From NCBI RefSeq assembly GCF_004135735.1, contig NZ_CP012670.1:5658501-5722500 (forward strand): 64,000 nt of DNA. The letters are read 5' to 3'. The stretch comes from Sorangium cellulosum (GTDB lineage: Bacteria > Myxococcota_A > Polyangia > Polyangiales > Polyangiaceae). Each line of letters starts with the position of its first letter. The first letter of the stretch is position 1. The position numbers were made by a program, and so were the translations under genes. The notes beneath the pieces are model-generated. The model saw only the letters and a list, made by a program, of their open reading frames with translations, had not been told where the DNA came from and did no database searches. This document shows positions 9,070 to 18,309 of the stretch, one piece after another.

Positions 9070-9750
9070 TCAGGCCCGCCCGCGCAGCGCCCCGGCGGCC
9101 GCGCCGAGGAGCGCGCCGGCCGCGATCGGCAGGCCGTGCACGAAGGTGATGTGGAGCAGGTCGTCGTACGGGCAATGCGCCTGGACGCCGATCACCGCCC
9201 CGAGCCCGCACAAGGCGCCGATCGCGGCGCCGCGCCACGCCGGAGCCGAGAGGAACGAGCGGCGCAGGACGAGCGCCGCCAGCGCGAGCGGCAGCGCCGC
9301 CATGCCGAGGGCGATCGCGCTGCACTTGAGGTGCGACCTCGGGGACAGCGGTCCGTCGGCGAGGCCCGACATCGCGACGGCCGCGGCCAGAAACCCGACC
9401 GGCGCCGCGGCGACGAGCGCCTGGAGCGCCCTCACGCCGGCCGGCAGGCCCCGGGCGCGCGGCGTCAGCGCGAGCAGCAGGCCGAGGCCGGAGAGCAACG
9501 CCCAGAGGGCGAGCGGGATCGCGACCCGGGGCGCGCCGATGTCGGCGCGGAAACCCGCGATCCAGGTCAGGAGCAGGACCCAGGCGAGCCCGGCCAGGAT
9601 CGCGCTCGCGACGCGGCGCGCGCGCGCGGGCCGCGTGAGCGACGGCTCGGCCGGCGCCGCCGTCAGGGGCGGCGGCGGGCGACCGGCCAGGTGCGCCGCG
9701 GGATCGGGGATGTCCTCGAGCCCTTCCTGCAAATCGCGCTCATCCGCCAT
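9070..9750 (-). CDS. NrsF/DUF1109-type membrane anti-sigma factor
   Basis: 226 residues from ATG 9750 (GTG 9756 is also possible). A short acidic cytoplasmic N terminus (MADERDLQEGLEDIPDP) is followed by about six hydrophobic segments, with two conserved-looking Cys (in HLKCSA and QAHCPYDD). This is the pattern of NrsF-like proteins, which hold an ECF sigma factor at the membrane. The gene overlaps the 3' end of the ECF sigma gene by 11 bases, as expected for a sigma/anti-sigma pair. The signal sensed is unknown; in studied NrsF proteins the conserved Cys pair takes part in sensing, which is family knowledge and not shown here. Confidence 0.75.
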   Translation of the reverse strand: MADERDLQEGLEDIPDPAAHLAGRPPPPLTAAPAEPSLTRPARARRVASAILAGLAWVLLLTWIAGFRADIGAPRVAIPLALWALLSGLGLLLALTPRARGLPAGVRALQALVAAAPVGFLAAAVAMSGLADGPLSPRSHLKCSAIALGMAALPLALAALVLRRSFLSAPAWRGAAIGALCGLGAVIGVQAHCPYDDLLHITFVHGLPIAAGALLGAAAGALRGRA

Positions 9751-10501
9751 CGGCACCTCCTCGGACGTCTCCCGCAGCCCTGCCGCGGCGGCCGCTCCGC
9801 TCCGGCTCCGCGGCGGCGCGCTCCTCCGCGCTCCTGCCGCCGCGCTCCTCCGCGCCCGCTCCCGCGCGCTCCTCCGCGCCCGCTCCCGCGCGCCTCGTCG
9901 CGCGCTGTGCCGCGCCGGTCTCCGCGCCCTTCCCGGCCCCGGGCCGCCGCCTGAGCTCTTCGAGCTCGGCCCGCAGCGCCTCGTAGGCGCGGAACGCGCG
10001 GAGCTTCACCGCGGTCGGGGTCGCACCCAGGATGGCCGCGGCGTCCTGAACGCTCAGCCCCTCGTAGCGGAGCAAGATGAACGCCTCGCGCTGCGCCGCC
10101 GGGAGGCTCGAGAGCACCCGCTCGACCGCCCGCGCGGTCTGCGAGGCCATCGCGACGGCCTCGGCGTCGGCGCCGCGCGTGTCCGGCGGCTCGGCGCCCG
10201 GATCGCTCGGGAGGCGCTCGGCGCTGCGGTGCCGCTGGGCGCGCGCGTGATCGAGGTAGACGTTGCGCGCGATGGCGTAGGCCCACGGGAGCACGGCGCC
10301 GCCGGAGGCGAACGTCGAGCGGGCGCGGTGCATCCGCAGGAAGGTCTCCTGCGTCAGGTCGCCCGCGAGCGTCGCGGAGCCGCACATGCGGACGAGGTAC
10401 GCGAGCAGGCGCGCGTGGAGGGCGCGGTGCAGCTCCGGGAAGGCGCGGGCGTCGCCGCACGCGTACCGATCCATCGCGGCGTTCAGGGCGAGCTCATCCA
10501 T
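9740..10501 (-). CDS. ECF RNA polymerase sigma factor with low-complexity tail
   Basis: 253 residues from ATG 10501, chosen because sigma region 2 begins just after it (MDELALNAAMDRYACGD). Region 2 includes DLTQETFLRMHRA (48-60). Region 4 is LPAAQREAFILLRYEGLS followed by the helix-turn-helix AAAILGATPTAVKLRAFRAYEAL (about 133-177). Residues 186-253 form an unusual tail rich in Ala, Glu, Gly and Arg with repeated GAGAEER and SAEER blocks, encoded by an imperfect GC-only DNA repeat. Such tails are not part of the sigma fold. The gene is paired with, and overlaps, the membrane anti-sigma gene. Its target promoters are not evident. Confidence 0.9.
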   Translation of the reverse strand: MDELALNAAMDRYACGDARAFPELHRALHARLLAYLVRMCGSATLAGDLTQETFLRMHRARSTFASGGAVLPWAYAIARNVYLDHARAQRHRSAERLPSDPGAEPPDTRGADAEAVAMASQTARAVERVLSSLPAAQREAFILLRYEGLSVQDAAAILGATPTAVKLRAFRAYEALRAELEELRRRPGAGKGAETGAAQRATRRAGAGAEERAGAGAEERGGRSAEERAAAEPERSGRRGRAAGDVRGGADGG

Positions 10502-10844
10502 CCTGCACCAGCGGCACCCAATCAGACCCGCCATGGCGCCGCAACGGCTTCATCGCGCGGCGCGGCGCGCACCCGCTCGAGGCGACCGCCGCCCGCGCTG
10601 AAATTCCTCCCGAGCGCGATCGTGCAGGCGCGTGCGAGGATCGCGAAACCGACGAGCATCCGCCGCGTAGCACCATCGAACGACGCGCCACGGGCCATCG
10701 CAGGCCCGAGGCGGGCGCCCTGCTGGCGTCCGCGGCCGCTCCGGTCCCCGGGGCGCGTCGGAGGAACGATCGCTGCCACGCGGCTCGCCGCGGCGGGGGC
10801 GATCCAGGTCGCGTCATCTCATTCATTGCTCCTGGAGGATCGTC
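10502..10844. other. Non-coding gap, probable divergent promoter region
   Basis: It separates the leftward sigma/anti-sigma pair from the rightward spondin lipoprotein gene. Open frames here have no start-site support and no recognisable domain. The end holds the spondin gene's ribosome-binding site, GGAGG at 10834-10838. No clear promoter or hairpin was seen. Confidence 0.5.
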
Positions 10845-12257
10845 ATGAAGATTCGGAGTCGCGCGCTATCGGCCCTGCCCCTCGTCCTCACCCTCGCCGC
10901 TGCTTGCGGCGATGGCGGAGGCGGCGATCCCGCCGGAGCCGATGGCATGGGCGGAGGAGGCGCCGGCGGGGCCGCTGGCGGGGACGCGGCCACGCGCTTC
11001 GAGGTGACCCTCGAGAACGTGACGCCCGCGCGGGATTACCGGGTGGCCGGCGTGTTCGACACGCCCGTGGGCGAGCGCATGCCCGGACCCCTCTTCCCCG
11101 AGGAGAGCTTCGAATTCCGCGTCGGCGCCCTGCCGGGCGACAGGCTGTCGTTCACGACGATGTTCGGGCAATCGAACGATCTGTTCTATGCGCCCGACGG
11201 CGCCGGGATCCCCCTCTACGACGAGGCGGGCAACCCGGTGAGCGGGGACGTGACCGACCAGGTCCTGCTGTGGGACGCGGGCAGCGAGGCCAACGAGGAG
11301 CCGGGCGCGGGGCCGAACCAGGCGCCCCGGCAGGACGGCCCGAACACGGGCGCTCCGGACCCGGACAACACGGTGCGGCTGGTCGAGGATGGCTATACCT
11401 ACCCGGCGGTCGAGGAGGTCATCCAGGTGACGGTGACGCCGGAGCCGGGCAATGAGTTCACGATCCGGATCACCAACATGTCGGAGGTGGGGACGCTGAT
11501 GCCCGAGGGCGGGGAGCCGGCCGCCGTGCCGCTGTCGCCGGGGCTCTTCGTGGTGCACACGATGGACAACCCGCTGTTCACCGTCGGGCAGGCGTACCCC
11601 GACAACGGCCTGGAGGCGCAGGCCGAGGACGGGAACCCGATGACGCTGCACGAGGGGGCCATGGCCCGCGCGGGGCTGACCTCGCCGGCGGCGCCGGGCG
11701 TCGCGGTGGTGCACGGGGCCGCGGCGCCGCTGTTCCGGTCGGGCGAGGCGGACCGGGGCAAGGGCCTCGAGATGCTGGCCGAGGACGGGAGCCCGACCAC
11801 GCTCGCGGCGTCGCTGGAGGCCGAGGTCGGGGGCGAGGGCGGGATCTCGTCGGTGCTGGTCTACGACACGCCCGTGGGCGCCTCGATGCCGGGGCCGCTG
11901 CTGCCCGGCGCGAAGCTCAGCTTCATGGTGACCGCGCGGCCCGGCGAGCGGCTGAGCTTCGCGTCGATGCTGGGGCAATCGAACGACCTGTTCTTCGCGC
12001 CGAGCGAGGAAGGGATCGCGCTGTTCGACGCGAGCGGCGAGCCGGTGAGCGGCGATGTCTCCGACCAGATCTCGCTCTGGGACGCGGGCACCGAGGCCAA
12101 CCAGTGGCCCGGCGTGGGCCCCGACCAGGCGCCGCGCCAGGCCGGGCCGCAGAGGGGCGCCGACGATCCCACGGACCAGGTGCGCTCCGTCGATGACGGT
12201 TACCTGTATCCTGCGTCCAGCCAGATGCTGAAGGTGACCATCACCCCGGCGCGGTAG
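10845..12257 (+). CDS. Spondin-domain lipoprotein with a duplicated module
   Basis: 470 residues. The signal peptide is MKIRSRALSALPLVLTLAAAC with the lipobox Cys at 21, followed by a Gly-rich linker; the protein is therefore exported and lipid-anchored. It contains spondin_N-type sequence (FEVTLENVT...; SPGLFVVHTMDNPLF). Residues 70-205 and 339-470 are an internal duplication: both have (V/Y)(F/Y)DTPVG-x2-MPGPL, then FGQSNDLF or LGQSNDLFF, then VSGDV(T/S)DQ, LWDAG and APRQ. Between them sits a 'PLF..G.A..GLE..AEDG.P' segment that itself occurs twice. A strong GGAGG ribosome-binding site lies six bases before the ATG. In eukaryotes spondin domains bind matrix components; the role here is unknown. 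Confidence 0.85.
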   Translation: MKIRSRALSALPLVLTLAAACGDGGGGDPAGADGMGGGGAGGAAGGDAATRFEVTLENVTPARDYRVAGVFDTPVGERMPGPLFPEESFEFRVGALPGDRLSFTTMFGQSNDLFYAPDGAGIPLYDEAGNPVSGDVTDQVLLWDAGSEANEEPGAGPNQAPRQDGPNTGAPDPDNTVRLVEDGYTYPAVEEVIQVTVTPEPGNEFTIRITNMSEVGTLMPEGGEPAAVPLSPGLFVVHTMDNPLFTVGQAYPDNGLEAQAEDGNPMTLHEGAMARAGLTSPAAPGVAVVHGAAAPLFRSGEADRGKGLEMLAEDGSPTTLAASLEAEVGGEGGISSVLVYDTPVGASMPGPLLPGAKLSFMVTARPGERLSFASMLGQSNDLFFAPSEEGIALFDASGEPVSGDVSDQISLWDAGTEANQWPGVGPDQAPRQAGPQRGADDPTDQVRSVDDGYLYPASSQMLKVTITPAR

Positions 12258-12539
12258 AACGAGCACGAGCGCCAGCGCTGGCCCCCTCGGGAGACTCCCT
12301 GCACCTCCGTACACCAGAAGCGGAATCCTGGCCGGATGCGCCTCGGTCGGCCTGCCGTGGCCGAGGCGCGCGGCGTGCCAGCGCAGTGCGACATCCCGCC
12401 TCGCCTCCCCCGCGGGAAGGCGCCATAAGATCGGTTCCTTCACGCCGGAATGTGGACATGGCGAGCTGGCACGGGTCGTGCGGCGGCGATCGCGGAGCCT
12501 GGAGCGACGACGCGCTCAGCGCGCAAGGAGGTCTTCTTC

Positions 12540-13040
12540 ATGGAGAAGCTCGTGATTGGCCTGGTGCAGAACCGCGACGAGGCCGAGGCCGCCGCGGGGC
12601 GCATCATCGACTGCGGCTACACGCGGCACGACATCAGCCTGCTGATGACCGACGCGACGCGGTGCAGGTGCTTCACGATCCCGGACGGGACCACGCCGGC
12701 GCACGCGTTCGGCGCCGCGATCGCGATGAGCGCCGTGCTCCCCGATCTCGGGCTCGTGGTGGCCGGCCCGCTCTCGGCCGCGGTCGCCGACACGATCGCG
12801 GGCGGCGGGACCGGCGGCCTGCGCGAGATGCTCCTCGGCGCTGGCGTCCCGAAGCGCTGGGCAGAGCGCTACGAGGCAGGCGTCCGGCAGGGCGGCATCC
12901 TCGTGAGCGTGCTCGCCCGCACCGACCGGGACGCCGAGCTGCTCAACCTGCTGCTCGACGACCTCCGCAGGAACCCCGAGAGCCCCGCGCCGGACGGACG
13001 TCACGCCAACGATACGTACGTCCAGTCGAAGAGCGCGTAG
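12540..13040 (+). CDS. General-stress-protein 17M / YflT-like small protein
   Basis: 166 residues. ATG 12540 was chosen because a near-perfect AAGGAGG lies just upstream and the conserved part begins at once (EKLVIGLVQNRDEAEAAAGRI). The first 50 residues match the pattern of the 'heat-induced stress protein YflT' domain, in which a regulator sequence meets a Gly/Ala-rich helix pair (about 60-105) resembling membrane-apposed stress proteins. It ends in a hydrophilic tail. It stands alone between the spondin gene and a converging gene. The function in this family is uncertain; a general stress role is inferred from the family name only. Confidence 0.6.
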   Translation: MEKLVIGLVQNRDEAEAAAGRIIDCGYTRHDISLLMTDATRCRCFTIPDGTTPAHAFGAAIAMSAVLPDLGLVVAGPLSAAVADTIAGGGTGGLREMLLGAGVPKRWAERYEAGVRQGGILVSVLARTDRDAELLNLLLDDLRRNPESPAPDGRHANDTYVQSKSA

Positions 13041-13119
13041 CGACGCGCCCCGCCGCGGGCCAGGCGGCGGCTCGGCGCGAAGCGCGCGGGGCGAGGCGCC
13101 CCACCGGCAGGGCGGCGGC

Positions 13120-14277
13120 TCAGCCGGCGAGCGACCGGAGCCGCGCGCGCAGCATCAGCGCCCCGATGAGATCCTCCTCGGCGTCGGTCCGGCGGGACCA
13201 GCCGAGCGACAGGTAGCGCAGGAGCTCGCCGAACGTCGGCCCCGCGGGCGCGGCGCTCGCGCCGTCGCGCACGAGCCAGAGCCGCTCCCCGTCCGGTCCG
13301 AGCGCGATCGTGGCCCGCTGCGCCGCGCCGCCGCCGAGCGACGAGCCCAGGAGCCGGGCGATCGGGTAGAGCGCGCGGCCCGCCGCCGCCTCCCAGGCGG
13401 GATCGCGCTCGTGGCCGCGGAGCTCGCCCTCGCGGAGGAACCGCAGCGTGCCCTCGATCGCGCCGATCGCGAGCTCCCGGTAGAGGTCCTCCGGATCCGC
13501 CGGATCCGCCCAGTCGTACGCGCGCACGAACGCCTCGTACGTGGCGGGCGGGGCGACGCCGCGGACGGGCGCCGGCGGCGCGGGCGCGCCGCGGCCGTCC
13601 TCGCGCCGGAGCACCCGGTTGAGCCGCGCCATCTCCGCGGCGATCGACGCCGGCCCCGGCTCGACCAGGCGCACCTCGACGCGGCGCTCCGGCGCGAACA
13701 GCCCGGCCATGAGCGCGCCCAGCACCGGCGCGCCCAGCTCGTCCGCGAGGAACGTCGAGCCCCGGTGCGGCCGGATCGCCCGGTCGATCGCCTCCCGCTC
13801 CTCCTGCTCGGCCGCGGACTCCGGGAGATCCACCGCGATCTCGACGAGGTCGCTGCGGTCGGGCGTCTCCACGCCGGCCTCCAGTCCCTCCTCGCCCTCC
13901 CGCACGAAGTACCGGAGGAACCCGCTCGCCTCGAGGCGCCAGCCGTCGTCGTGGAGGATCTCCTCCGAGTACACGAGCGCGAAGACCGTCGCGCCCGGGC
14001 GGCCGAGCTCCGCGGCCGCGTCGAGCACGGCGACGGGCGGAGAGAGCTCGTCCTCGAAGAGCTCGATGAGGTGGTCGAGCTCGTCGCCCGCGCCGGCGCT
14101 GGGCTCGCCGCTCGAGTAGTACGCGGCCGAGTAGCCGGGGAGGCCCGGCAGCGCCGCGACGAGCAGGCGCGGCGAGGCGACGTCCCAGCCGCCGAGCGCC
14201 ACGGCGAAGCCCTGCGACAGGGCGCGGTCCGGGATCTCGGCGGGTCGGAAGATCAACGCTGCGAACGAGGTGGCCAT
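13120..14277 (-). CDS. Hypothetical acidic soluble protein
   Basis: 385 residues from ATG 14277. This start is preferred over upstream in-frame codons because the upstream translation is Pro/Arg-rich and the conserved-looking part starts at MATSFAALIFRPAEIPDRAL. There is no signal peptide, no membrane segment and no motif I recognise. The middle is very acidic (for example EGEEGLEAGVETPDRSDLVEI). The C-terminal third (LYRELAIGAIEGTLRFLREGEL) looks helical. It is transcribed divergently from the neighbouring peroxiredoxin gene. I cannot assign a function. Confidence 0.65.
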   Translation of the reverse strand: MATSFAALIFRPAEIPDRALSQGFAVALGGWDVASPRLLVAALPGLPGYSAAYYSSGEPSAGAGDELDHLIELFEDELSPPVAVLDAAAELGRPGATVFALVYSEEILHDDGWRLEASGFLRYFVREGEEGLEAGVETPDRSDLVEIAVDLPESAAEQEEREAIDRAIRPHRGSTFLADELGAPVLGALMAGLFAPERRVEVRLVEPGPASIAAEMARLNRVLRREDGRGAPAPPAPVRGVAPPATYEAFVRAYDWADPADPEDLYRELAIGAIEGTLRFLREGELRGHERDPAWEAAAGRALYPIARLLGSSLGGGAAQRATIALGPDGERLWLVRDGASAAPAGPTFGELLRYLSLGWSRRTDAEEDLIGALMLRARLRSLAG

Positions 14278-14410
14278 GGGGCGCCCAGGGTAGCCCATCG
14301 CCGGCGCGTGGCCTGGCCCTCGTGACGCGCTCCGCGCGCCGGGCGCGAGGCAGCCGGGCAGACAGGCCGCGGGCCTTGGACGCGGCGCGGCGCCTCGGGT
14401 AGAGAGCCCC

Positions 14411-14893
14411 ATGTTCGGAAGATCCACGCTGTCCGTCGGCGAGGCCGCGCCCGACTTCAGCCTGCTGTCGCAGCAGGGCGAGGTCGTTCGCCTCTCCGAT
14501 TTTCGCGGGAAGAAGACCGTCGTCCTCTTTTTCTATCCGAAGGACGACACCCCGGGATGCACCGCCGAGTCGTGCTCGTTCCGCGACCGCCACGGCGCGT
14601 TCGTGGAGGCCGGCGCCGAGGTCCTCGGCGTGAGCGCCGATCCGGTCGAGTCCCACCAGCGCTTCGTCGACAAGCACCGTCTGCCCATGACGCTGCTCAG
14701 CGACCCCGGCGGAGAGACCGCCGCGCGCTACGGCGTCAAGCCGCTCTTCGGCCTGCTCCCGGGCCGCGTGACGTTCGTCATCGATCGTGACGGGATCGTT
14801 CGACATGCCTTCTCTTCCCAGCTCCGCGCGACCCGGCATGTCGACGAGGCGCTCTCGGTCGTGAGGCAGCTCGAGGCGTCGCTGCGCGGCTGA
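14411..14893 (+). CDS. bcp: Thioredoxin-dependent peroxiredoxin (Bcp/PrxQ family)
   Basis: 160 residues, the normal length of the family. It has the Bcp signature FFYPKDDTPGCTAESCSFRD with peroxidatic Cys50 and resolving Cys55, five residues apart as in the atypical 2-Cys PrxQ type. The rest of the thioredoxin fold is present (GVSADPVESHQRFVDKHRLPM; the RVTFVIDRDGIV strand). It is cytoplasmic and reduces hydrogen peroxide and organic peroxides with electrons from thioredoxin. It stands as a single gene, divergent from the hypothetical gene to its left. Confidence 0.93.
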   Translation: MFGRSTLSVGEAAPDFSLLSQQGEVVRLSDFRGKKTVVLFFYPKDDTPGCTAESCSFRDRHGAFVEAGAEVLGVSADPVESHQRFVDKHRLPMTLLSDPGGETAARYGVKPLFGLLPGRVTFVIDRDGIVRHAFSSQLRATRHVDEALSVVRQLEASLRG

Positions 14894-15009
14894 CGCGGGC
14901 GGCGAGGCGCGCGCGGCGCCTCGCCCGCCACCGTCGTTGACGCCCCCCGGAGCGGCGTTATGGACCCCGGAGGCGAGGCCACCGCACGCCTCCGCCTGGG
15001 GGGGCGACC

Positions 15010-17025
15010 ATGAAACATGGACTGTGGACCACCGCCACACTGGCAGCCGCGCTGGGGCTGTCCCGGTCAGAGCCCGAGACGGACGCGGTAGAGACGGACG
15101 CGCTGTCGCTCCGCCGGGTCGTGCTCTCCACGGGCGGCGTCGGATACTTCGAGTACGAGGCGCGCGTGCGCGGCGACGCCGAGCTCCCGCTCGTCGTGCG
15201 GCTCGATCAGGTCGACGACGTGCTGAAGAGCATCGTGGCCTATGACGATCGCGGCACGGTCGGGAGCATCACGCTGCCCGGGAGAGAGCCGCTGCGCGAT
15301 CTGTTCCGCGAGCTCCCGTTCGACGAGGGCGCGCTCGAGTCCGAGGCCGCCCTGCTGAACGCCCTGCGCGGCGCCGAGGTCCGCGCCTCGGGGCCGCGGG
15401 GGGCCGTGGTCGGGCGGATCGTCGCTGTCACCCCGGTGCAGGCCGCGCTGCCGGGCGGAGGCTCGGAGAACCGGCACCGGCTCGCGCTGATGTCGGACGG
15501 GGCGCTGAAGCAGGTGGTGCTGGAGGAGCTCGCGGGCGTCGAGCTCGTCGAGGAGCGGCTGCGGCAGCAGGTCGGCGCGGCGCTCGTGGGGCTCGCGCGG
15601 CAGCGCGAGCGGGGCCGGCGCGAGCTCGTGGTGCACGCGCGCGGCGAGGGCGAGCGGGTCGTCCGGGTGGCCTACGTCGCCGAGGCGCCGCTCTGGAAGA
15701 CGTCGTACCGGCTCACGATCGCGGACGACCCGGGCGCGAGGACCGGCGCGCTCTCGGGGTGGGCGGTCGTCGAGAACCAGAGCGGCGCCGACTGGAAGGA
15801 CGTGGACTTCACCCTGGTGTCGGGCGACCCGGTGACGTTCCGTCAGGCGCTCTACGAGCTCTATTACGTCGACCGGCCGGAGGTGCCCGTCGACCTGGCC
15901 GCGCGGGTGCTGCCGCGGCTCGACGAGGGCGCCGCGGCGCTCACGGCGCGCGCCGCTCGGCTCGCGCGCTACCGCGCCAGCGCGGCGCGGGAGGCCGGGA
16001 CGGCCGGGCCGCCCGCGCCGGCAGGCCCGGCCGGCGCGCCGGCGCGCGAGGAGGCGGCCACGCAGGTGACGTTCCATTTCCCCGCGCCCGTGACGATCCC
16101 GAGCGGGCAAACCGCGCTCCTGCCGATCGTCGAGCGCGAGATCCCGGTCGAGCGGATCTGGCTCTACCAGCGGGAGGCGAGCGCGCGCAGCCCGCTCGCC
16201 TCGGTGCGGCTGCGGAACGACGGCGACGCGAGCCTGCCCCCCGGGGCGGTGACGATCTACGAGCGCTCGGGCCGGGGCGCCGTCACCCACGTCGGCGACG
16301 CCCTGCTCGCGGCGCTCCCGCCGGGGGAGTCGCGGATCGTGAGCTTCGCCGTGGACCGGAAGGTGCGCGTCGACCGGGAGGAGAAGAAAGAAGAGGCGCT
16401 CGCGCGCGCCAGGATCCAGGACGGCGTGCTGGAGCTCGTCCGGACCGCGCGGCGGGTGACGGTCTACACGATCGTGGGCGCCGCGCGCGAGCCGCGCGTC
16501 GTGGTCATCGAGCACCCGCGCGTCGCCGGCTGGGAGCTCGCGGAGCCGCGGGAGGGCGTCGAGGCGACCGGCGACCGCTACCGGATCCGCCGCGCGGTCG
16601 CGGCCGGCGAGACGGCGCGCCTCACGGTCGCGCTGGAGCAGCCCATCTCCACGACGATCGCGCTGACGGGCCTGACCAGCGAGCAGATCGAGGTCTACAT
16701 GACCTCGCGCGAGCTCCCCGAGGCGCTGCGCGCGGTGTTCGCGCGGATCGCGGAGCTCCGGGCCGCCATCGCCGACCGGCAGCGCGCGCTCTCGGCGCTG
16801 GAGTCCGAGCTCGCCGCGCTGCGCGCGGAGCAGGAGCGCGTGCGCGAGAACCTGAAGGTCGTCCCCGCGGGGAGCTCCCTCCAGGCGCGCTACCTGAAGG
16901 TGCTGAGCGAGCAGGAAGACCGGATCGCGGCGGTCACGGGGAAGCTCCGGGGCGCGCGGGAGGCGGTGGCGAGCGCGGAGCGGGCGCTGGCCGAGTACGT
17001 GCGGGGGCTGTCGCTCTCGCCCTGA
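15010..17025 (+). CDS. DUF4139-domain protein
   Basis: 671 residues. A short hydrophobic N terminus (MKHGLWTTATLAAALGL) may be a signal peptide but lacks a clear cleavage site or lipobox. The mid-region holds the DUF4139 body: LWKTSYRLTI, then WAVVENQSGADWKDVDFTLVSG, and later QTALLPIVEREIPVERIWLYQ. The last hundred residues form a coiled coil (RIAELRAAIADRQRALSALE; RYLKVLSEQEDRIAAV). Such mucoidy-associated-like proteins are often secreted or periplasmic, and their function is unknown. It is a single gene 116 bp after the peroxiredoxin gene and converges with the Cys-rich lipoprotein gene. Confidence 0.8.
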   Translation: MKHGLWTTATLAAALGLSRSEPETDAVETDALSLRRVVLSTGGVGYFEYEARVRGDAELPLVVRLDQVDDVLKSIVAYDDRGTVGSITLPGREPLRDLFRELPFDEGALESEAALLNALRGAEVRASGPRGAVVGRIVAVTPVQAALPGGGSENRHRLALMSDGALKQVVLEELAGVELVEERLRQQVGAALVGLARQRERGRRELVVHARGEGERVVRVAYVAEAPLWKTSYRLTIADDPGARTGALSGWAVVENQSGADWKDVDFTLVSGDPVTFRQALYELYYVDRPEVPVDLAARVLPRLDEGAAALTARAARLARYRASAAREAGTAGPPAPAGPAGAPAREEAATQVTFHFPAPVTIPSGQTALLPIVEREIPVERIWLYQREASARSPLASVRLRNDGDASLPPGAVTIYERSGRGAVTHVGDALLAALPPGESRIVSFAVDRKVRVDREEKKEEALARARIQDGVLELVRTARRVTVYTIVGAAREPRVVVIEHPRVAGWELAEPREGVEATGDRYRIRRAVAAGETARLTVALEQPISTTIALTGLTSEQIEVYMTSRELPEALRAVFARIAELRAAIADRQRALSALESELAALRAEQERVRENLKVVPAGSSLQARYLKVLSEQEDRIAAVTGKLRGAREAVASAERALAEYVRGLSLSP

Positions 17026-17046
17026 CCCCGGCGCGCCCCGCGATCC

Positions 17047-17862
17047 CTACTGGCAAATTCCCCGGATGCACATCTGGCCGTCCGAGCAGCCAGCGCCGCA
17101 CGCCCCGCAGTGGTCCTCATCGCTGGTGAGGTTCACGCACTGGCCGTCGCAGTAGGCCAGACCGGCGTTGCAGGTGCACTCTCCGGCAGTGCAGAAGGCT
17201 CCTCCCGAGCAGGTATTGCCGCACTCCCCACAGTTGAACTGATCGAGGTTCGTGTTGACGCACGCCGGGTCGCAATAGGTCTGCCCCGCCAGCGGGCAGG
17301 TGCATACGCCGGCCTGGCAGGTCGAGAGCCCCGCGCACGTGGTGCCACAGGCGCCACAGTTCGCGCTGTCCGTCTGGGTGTCCACGCACTCGGAATCGCA
17401 GACGGCCTCGGACGGGGCGCACGAGATCCCCCCGTCGCCGCCCGCGCCGCCCGCGCCGCCGATGCCGCCTGCGCCGCCGACGCCACCCTCGCCGCCTGCG
17501 CCGCCCTCGCCGCCTGCGCCGCCCGCGCCGTCCTCGCCTCCGACGCCTCCCTCGCCGCCTGCGCCGCCGACGCCACCCTCGCCGCCTGCGCCGCCGACGC
17601 CACCCTCGCCGCCTGCGCCGCCCTCGCCGCCGACGCCCCCCTGACCCCCAGCGCCGCCGCCCTCGCCCGCGCCGCCGGCCCCGCCCTGACCCGTTCCGCT
17701 ACCTCCGCCGCTGCCGCCCGTGCCCGTGGTGGTGGACGCTGACGTGGTGCTCGTGTCCGCCGTCCCGCTGTCGCTGCCACCGCACCCGATCACTCCTCCC
17801 GAACAGACGCCCACACCAGCCATCCACCCCAGGAACACCATCCAACCGTGTGTACGATGCAT
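17047..17862 (-). CDS. Gly-rich, Cys-rich repeat lipoprotein
   Basis: 271 residues. Signal peptide with the lipobox GVIGC (Cys27). A Ser/Thr/Gly linker is followed by about 80 residues of GGAGGEGGVGG-type repeats (roughly 50-145), then three Cys-rich modules of about 35-40 residues with the pattern C-x3-C-[VD]-x(6-8)-D-x2-[NH]-C-G-x-C-G-x2-C. This architecture is common among Sorangium and other myxobacterial surface lipoproteins. It is lipid-anchored, with the Gly-rich stretch acting as a flexible stalk and the Cys modules probably disulfide-locked. Its function is unknown. The Gly repeat is encoded by a GC-rich DNA repeat (17440-17690) prone to slippage. Confidence 0.85.
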   Translation of the reverse strand: MHRTHGWMVFLGWMAGVGVCSGGVIGCGGSDSGTADTSTTSASTTTGTGGSGGGSGTGQGGAGGAGEGGGAGGQGGVGGEGGAGGEGGVGGAGGEGGVGGAGGEGGVGGEDGAGGAGGEGGAGGEGGVGGAGGIGGAGGAGGDGGISCAPSEAVCDSECVDTQTDSANCGACGTTCAGLSTCQAGVCTCPLAGQTYCDPACVNTNLDQFNCGECGNTCSGGAFCTAGECTCNAGLAYCDGQCVNLTSDEDHCGACGAGCSDGQMCIRGICQ

Positions 17863-18309
17863 CTCGTCCTCCAGACGTGACCAGAGAAGGCCTCACAACA
17901 TGTCCTGTTGTAGGCAGCCTCGACGACTGCCATGGATCACTGTCGCAGCACGCTCCGCGCGCGGCTCAGCTTTCTTTTGCGCCAGCTCGGAGCAAGGCGA
18001 CATTCGTGTGGAGGACCACTCCATGGATCGCGGCCAGGCTGCCAGAGCGCATCTACAGGGTGAGGCCCGAATGGCGGACAGGCGGGCTCCTCGGCGGCCG
18101 ACGGCCCTCCGGGGCGCGATGCAGCGTGGCGACAATGTCTGTTGCGCCCTGTCCTCCTCGCTCACGCGCACCCACGGACGAGATCCCTCGGGGGCGTGCC
18201 CCAACCGGGCTATCTCAGCCGTGAGCTCGACCGAGGAGGCTCCTGTCGATGGGGCGAAGGTCGATGCCGCAGAGCGCCTGAACGCCGCGGCCGGACGGCC
18301 CGCCGGCGC
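17863..18309. other. Non-coding gap
   Basis: It lies between the lipoprotein start (leftward) and the end of the TrpD-like gene (also leftward), so it should hold the lipoprotein promoter. Open frames through it are of poor composition and lack start signals. Apart from being slightly less GC-rich near 17880-18010, I see nothing definite. Confidence 0.4.

Noticed and set aside
10522..10779. Small minus-strand gene between the sigma factor and spondin genes
   Set aside because: No ribosome-binding site or domain, Arg-rich composition, and it overlaps the expected divergent promoters.
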